Below, piece after piece: positions 59,384 through 64,000 of a stretch of 64,000 nt of DNA. This DNA is from Leptasterias polaris (lineage: Eukaryota > Echinodermata > Asteroidea > Forcipulatida > Asteriidae): assembly GCA_037783415.1 (NCBI GenBank), contig JAZGTN010000180.1, positions 124,001 through 188,000 of the forward strand, in the 5' to 3' direction. The position numbers and the translations under genes were made by a program. Positions within the stretch are counted from its first letter, which is position 1. Each line of letters opens with the position of its first letter. Below the pieces are notes generated by a model. It was given only the letters and a program-made list of their open reading frames with translations, had not been told where the DNA came from and did not search any database.

Positions 59384-60540
59384 TGGAAGAGCTAGTGGTC
59401 AACTGCTAAGTTAAGCACCATTGACTGTGGTCAGTAATTGGATGGGAGACCTTTCCACATTTTTTCTGGGACAACAAATAACACATTTCACTTTACTCAA
59501 TTGATTCATTTGATACTTTAAAGATGTTTTTTACATGCAGCTAAGTCCACAGAATATCATTGTATTGATGATTAAAATCAATTCTTTTCAAAGGTTTTTA
59601 TAGGTCATTCATAACTTTTATATTTTTCTTTATGGGCTCTTGGGAGACTATTTGGGGTCCACATTTTGCTTTGGGTGTGCCAAGAATAGTACTTGAATCA
59701 ATAACAAAATAAAACACTGTTTGGGATGGGTCAACAAAAATTAGCACATGTTAGAGTTGTCCCTCATTCGTATTTAACCTTTGCTCTTTGTCATGAATAT
59801 TCATCAACCAGTCTTTCTCATGAATAAAACACCATTAAAGGTCAATGTACATTTTACCATGTCTTTTGATTATTTAAGATGTAAATGGATTCACATGTGG
59901 GAATCAATTATGTTTCAGTCAAGTGTGGAGTTTTTAAAAGTATGGATATAGAGGGTGGATGATTTGCATCTAGGCATGTCAAACTTGTTTGCAGGTAGAG
60001 GGGAGAAGAGTGTGGTTGACCACTCCTGAAGTCAGTCTAGTTGTGTCTTTAATCCAAGAAGTTTTAAAATAATGTTGAGCTTCCAATGCTGATGCCAGAG
60101 CAGATATAAACACGCTGCTGAGAAGCAAACTGGTTTGGAGAGATAAACAAAAACTGGAGATCGGCAATTCAAGCTATGATTTGATAGAAAACCACAACTT
60201 GAGTTCTTGACAATTATGTTCTTGAACGTTACAAAAACTTTAGTCAACTATTGTAAATGACCAATCTGAGCTGCTTCATGAATGAAAGTAACCTGTAAAA
60301 CTTATCAATGTGTGGATAAGTTTGAAGAGGTGCACTTACTTGTAATCTCAGTGGGAATTCAGAGAATGTTTTAGAAGCGGTTCTAAGTAAAAGCTTTGTG
60401 GAACACATTGTATCACTAGATTCTGGTGAACTTTCATGTTATTATACAGGCCTACGTACATGTGTAAGTACATGGTTTTCAATCCTGAGTGATGCTTTAA
60501 CTATCAGAGTATGTGTCCGCAAAAAGTAGATCTCATGTCG

Positions 60541-60940
60541 TGGGGTGTCGTGGCCGAGCGGTTAAGAACATCGAACTCAAGCTCTGGCGTTTCTGTTCAG
60601 AACAGAAACACCAGAGCTTGAGTTTCAGCAGAGTGTGGGTTCGAGTCCCAGTCGTGACACTTGTGTCCCTGAGCAAGACACTTAACTATAATTGCTTCTC
60701 TCCACCCAGGGGTAAAATGGGTACCTGTGAGGGCAGAGATGGTTCTTGTGATTGATTTAGCTTAGTAGCGCATATATTGCAGCACAGGCTGTATACTCCC
60801 CAGGGAGCTGAGATGGTTTAAGGAATGAAATAAATGGCCCAGTGACCAGGGGTAATAATGTGTGAAGCGCTTTGAGACGCCCTTCGGGTGTGTAAAGCGC
60901 TATATAAAAATTGATTATTATTATTATTATTATTATTATG
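60541..60940 (+). repeat. tRNA-derived SINE (family A), copy 6, with internal palindrome
   Basis: The best-preserved copy: head GTCGTGGCCGAGCGGTTAAG, B box GGTTCGAGTCCCAGTCGTGA, body, and tail GAAGCGCTTTGAGACGCCCT then GCGCTATATAAAAATTG with a TTA microsatellite. Between the A and B boxes, about 60575-60623 is a palindrome (CTCAAGCTCTGGCGTTTCTG against CAGAAACACCAGAGCTTGAG), an extra inverted duplication absent from other copies. Confidence 0.92.
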
Positions 60941-62240
60941 TCCATTGAGTTGGGTCACTATTATTTAGTAACAGTGCAGAAATTTATCAAACTTCTCTGT
61001 AAGTTGTTGTGAGCTTTGAACTCTTGTTTCACTGTGTCTGAAACAACAAGCAGACCAGGGCAAGCTAACACTAACAGTGCCAAAAGAATCCAACAGTGCC
61101 AAGAGAATGTGATAATTCTGACGGTGAAGGAAGAAACATATAACACCGTCAAATGACGAATGAGGAGGGATCTAGGGCAACCTCATTAAGATTTGGTTTT
61201 TACCCCCAAAATAAGACAAAGTACAATTTGTTAATTGTTGATGTAGAACCCTGGCACAAATGACCGCTGCTTTTTTTGTATTGTGGCAATCAAAAATAAG
61301 CATGAAGTTGCACCAAGATCCTGAGTGATATAAGCCATTCAGATTGTTCAATAGATGATATCACTAGTCTCACTTAATTTTTTATAATTTTTGTTTGCCG
61401 TCCCACCTACCGAGTTCACCTTCTGTGATTATTCACAAAAACTTTCTTGACTCGAGGGTGTGATCCTTTCCCTGTGTTTATTTCTGAGTTCAGTTATTGC
61501 TAAGTACTAACTTTGTGAATTGCTTATCGCTGTGTTTAGGTTGTGGGTCATAGATCTGTGTATTGTCTTGATTTTGAATTACTTTAGCAGCCCCAGAACT
61601 TGAATCAACACAACTGTGTTTAATGTAACCTTCACCCCTAAAATTTAAGCATTTCACTTGCTTCCGACGCAACATGATGCAAACACAGAAAACATAGCAC
61701 ATAAATGCAGTAAGATCAACCAACCACAAGATTCCTTCCTCTCTATGTAGCAGCAATGGTTTTAATTATCTTGTCTGCTGAGGTCAAAGAATACATTATT
61801 TCATTTATTTCTTAAATTGATTGTTTGTTGGACAATGTACAAACACTGAAACAGCACAGGCTCCACGTTGTGTAGTTGCGATAATCATAACCCTCCTTCC
61901 TCCCAATGGTCTGCGACATCTCAATCCAGAATAGAGGGTTACGATCAACTGAAATAACTATAGTAAAACCAAGTAAAACCATAAAGCAAGAACCAACTCT
62001 AGTCCCTGACCTATTTAGTATCAGTATCTGTAGAATAATTGCAACTGTTTTAGTTTACCACTGTTTACGTTTATATAGTGGTACATAGCCCCATGAATAG
62101 GGCCAATCCACTTCGTATCCTTTAGTGGATTGGCTTTATTTATGGGGTTAATGGAGTTATGGTTGGTAGTACTACACTGCACCTTGCACTAGCACTAACA
62201 CAATTGCAATACCCAAACCTGGCATTATTTATAGATGTTT
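60941..62240. other. Gene-free stretch
   Basis: No gene is supported. A hairpin at about 62089-62150 pairs GCCCCATGAATAGGGCCAAT with ATTGGCTTTATTTATGGGG. Confidence 0.5.
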
Positions 62241-62309
62241 TGTTACATAGGCATTAGTCCATTCAGGTGTCGTTGACGTTAGAATTTAAACTTAAAGAGC
62301 TATCACTAA

Positions 62310-62722
62310 TATCATGGTGGGAGACCCACCATGGCACTCACAAAAATATCATTGAAAGAGTTCAAAGGAGAGCAGCTCGCTTCGTCTCTGGTGACTACAG
62401 GAGGGAAACAAGTGCTACTGCCTTAGTAGAAAAGCTAGAATGGAAGACTCTATTGAAGATCGCGAATATATGGCTCACAACAATCTACAAAGAAACTCAA
62501 GGCTTGATACCAAGTAACATAGAGCATCTCCGTCACAAGGGCTCGTATCACTCGCGTCGTATGGATGGCCAGTATTCATTACAAGAAACCAGGTTTCAAC
62601 AAGGATTATTTGAAGTATTCATTGTACCCAAGTCAAGAACTGTTCCTGAGTGGAACCTGCTTCCCAACGACATCCGCTCCACACCAGATCTGAAGAAGGC
62701 ATTTAACTTAAGTCATCATTAG
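62310..62722 (+). pseudogene. LINE reverse-transcriptase 3' fragment
   Basis: A plus-strand frame encodes NIIERVQRRAARFVSGDYRR, LEWKTLLKIANIWLTTIYK and PKSRTVPEWNLLPNDIRS, the post-RT end of a CR1/Jockey-type LINE. It differs from the other LINE copies in the window. Its frame ends NLSHH at TAG 62720-62722. A different transposon is inserted immediately after that stop. Confidence 0.85.
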
Positions 62723-63967
62723 TAGGGAGATCAGCAGATCGGCGGGTTTCACTATCCTATCTGTTAGCGTGTGAAAACTCGAAGAAAAAAATGGATTGAA
62801 AAAACATCATTTTGAAATATTTTACCTTTTTTAAAAGACCGTGTGGCAGCCAAGAAGTTGCTTTTTCAATATATCATATTTTTTTTAATGAAATCTGTGG
62901 TAAAACACCTTAATTCTTTTCTCGAAATACGGCCAGTTGGAGAGCTAGTCGTTCGCGGTTTCCCTGGAAGTCGCCATTATTTAATTTTTTTTTTCAGAGC
63001 GACCCTCGTACTCTAACGTCAGTTCCTCACCAGTAGAGGGCGCAATCATTCAATTGACTGTGTGGATCAAATTCTCGAGAGTCAATGCTAACGAATGATA
63101 CCAAATATTCCATATTTTCTTTTTTATTTTCTCAGGGAAATTGATTACTTTATAAATCGAAGACTTTTAGCAACATTTTTTCATAATTTTTTTTGTTAAA
63201 AACGTCCAAATAGATAATTTTGGAGGGCAAAAAAGGTAGGAAAAACTAGTATTTTCTGAAAGATTAAAGTGTTGTGATTGTTTTGCACTGCTTCTCTGTT
63301 GCATGGGTATTTGCGGTAAGCTGCGAATTTCAATTTTATAAAAGTGTTCATTTTCAGAATTCCAGAAATTTTACTTAGGAATTCTAACATCTTGATTCTT
63401 GATGAATGTTTGATTATAAATATTACTTCATTATTAATTTGTGATTCTCTCATTCTCTGCCAAATTTTAAGATATCAATGTCATTTGAAAACCATTGTAT
63501 TCCTTTTTTTAAAAAGCTTTCCAGTGATATTAAATTTATTGGGGTGCAGATATCTGATGTGAAAGTTTCAAGGATAATTGTAAATACGCACTGCACTCTC
63601 AAAATGTACACTTACAGGACAGAATGCTGGAAAAATAATACTAAAAATTACATAACTCGGCCAAATTTTAAGATTTCAAGCTGATTTAAACACTAGTAAT
63701 TTACAAGCTTTCCAGTGATATTAAATTTATTGGGGTGCAGATATCTGATTTGTGAAAGTTTCAAGGATAATTGTAAATACGCATTGCACTCTCAAAATTT
63801 ACAGAACAGAATGCCGGAAAAATAATACTAAAAATTACATAACTCGGCCAAATTTTAAGATATCAAGCTGATTTAAACACTATTGTATTTCTTCTTTTAC
63901 AAGCTTTCCAGTGATACCAATTTTATGGGGATGCAGTAGAAAAGTATCATTTGTGCCGATCTCCCTA
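62723..63967. mobile_element. 1.25-kb element with TAGGGAGATC ends and 7-bp target duplication
   Basis: It starts TAGGGAGATCAGCAGATCGG and ends GTGCCGATCTCCCTA, so the terminal ten bases are exactly inverted. The direct repeat TCATTAG flanks it at 62716-62722 and 63968-63974 (8 bp if the shared A is counted). Its right part contains a roughly 190-bp tandem duplication. No transposase ORF is visible. The superfamily is unresolved; a 7-8 bp duplication would fit hAT-like elements. Confidence 0.82.
63506..63935. repeat. ~190-bp tandem repeat inside the transposon
   Basis: AAGCTTTCCAGTGATATTAA begins units at about 63516 and 63706, and a third partial one near 63901. The units share TTATTGGGGTGCAGATATCT, ACGCACTGCACTCTCAAAAT and CATAACTCGGCCAAATTTTA with a few changes. 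Confidence 0.92.
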
Positions 63968-64000
63968 TCATTAGACAGCATTAAAATTAAGTAACCTAGT

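Overview
This window is animal nuclear DNA: AT-rich, intron-rich, with GT-AG splice sites and many dispersed transposons and SINEs. The best taxonomic clue is a phosphagen kinase whose body is creatine-kinase-like but whose guanidino-specificity region has the short, arginine-kinase-type length. That combination is known for echinoderm arginine kinase, which arose from a creatine kinase, so I infer an echinoderm (sea star or sea cucumber more likely than others; not proven). Layout: 1-326 is a 43-bp satellite. 2468-5059 (+) holds the last two coding exons of POLR3F (RNA polymerase III subunit RPC6); its earlier exons lie outside the window. 5060-17110 is gene-free and holds LINE, SINE and MITE copies plus two fold-back type elements (8391-9832 and about 11129-11852). 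17113-28381 (+) is a complete arginine/creatine kinase gene of seven or eight coding exons, with an antisense LINE in its last intron. 28382-34570 is the interval between two convergent 3' ends. 34695-51738 (-) is a complete 18-exon pyruvate carboxylase gene encoding 1,229 residues: mitochondrial leader, biotin carboxylase, carboxyltransferase and biotinyl domains. 51739-64000 holds no coding gene I can support, only repeats and LINE fragments. The two complete genes both serve energy metabolism (cytosolic phosphoarginine buffering and mitochondrial anaplerosis) and are convergently transcribed; I see no sign that they are co-regulated. The most unusual coding observations are two splice-level switches. 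(1) The last shared kinase exon ends in two GTAAGT donors 9 nt apart that straddle a stop codon. The first donor removes the stop and joins a distant exon encoding a polybasic tail ending in a CaaX prenylation box (CVAL); the second donor, or no splicing, gives a plain soluble C-terminus. (2) Pyruvate carboxylase exon 17 has its 3' end and splice donor tandemly duplicated, creating a second, in-frame donor 60 nt downstream that would insert 20 residues just before the biotinyl domain. The repeat landscape contains several elements with visible terminal inverted repeats, candidate target-site duplications and nested insertions.
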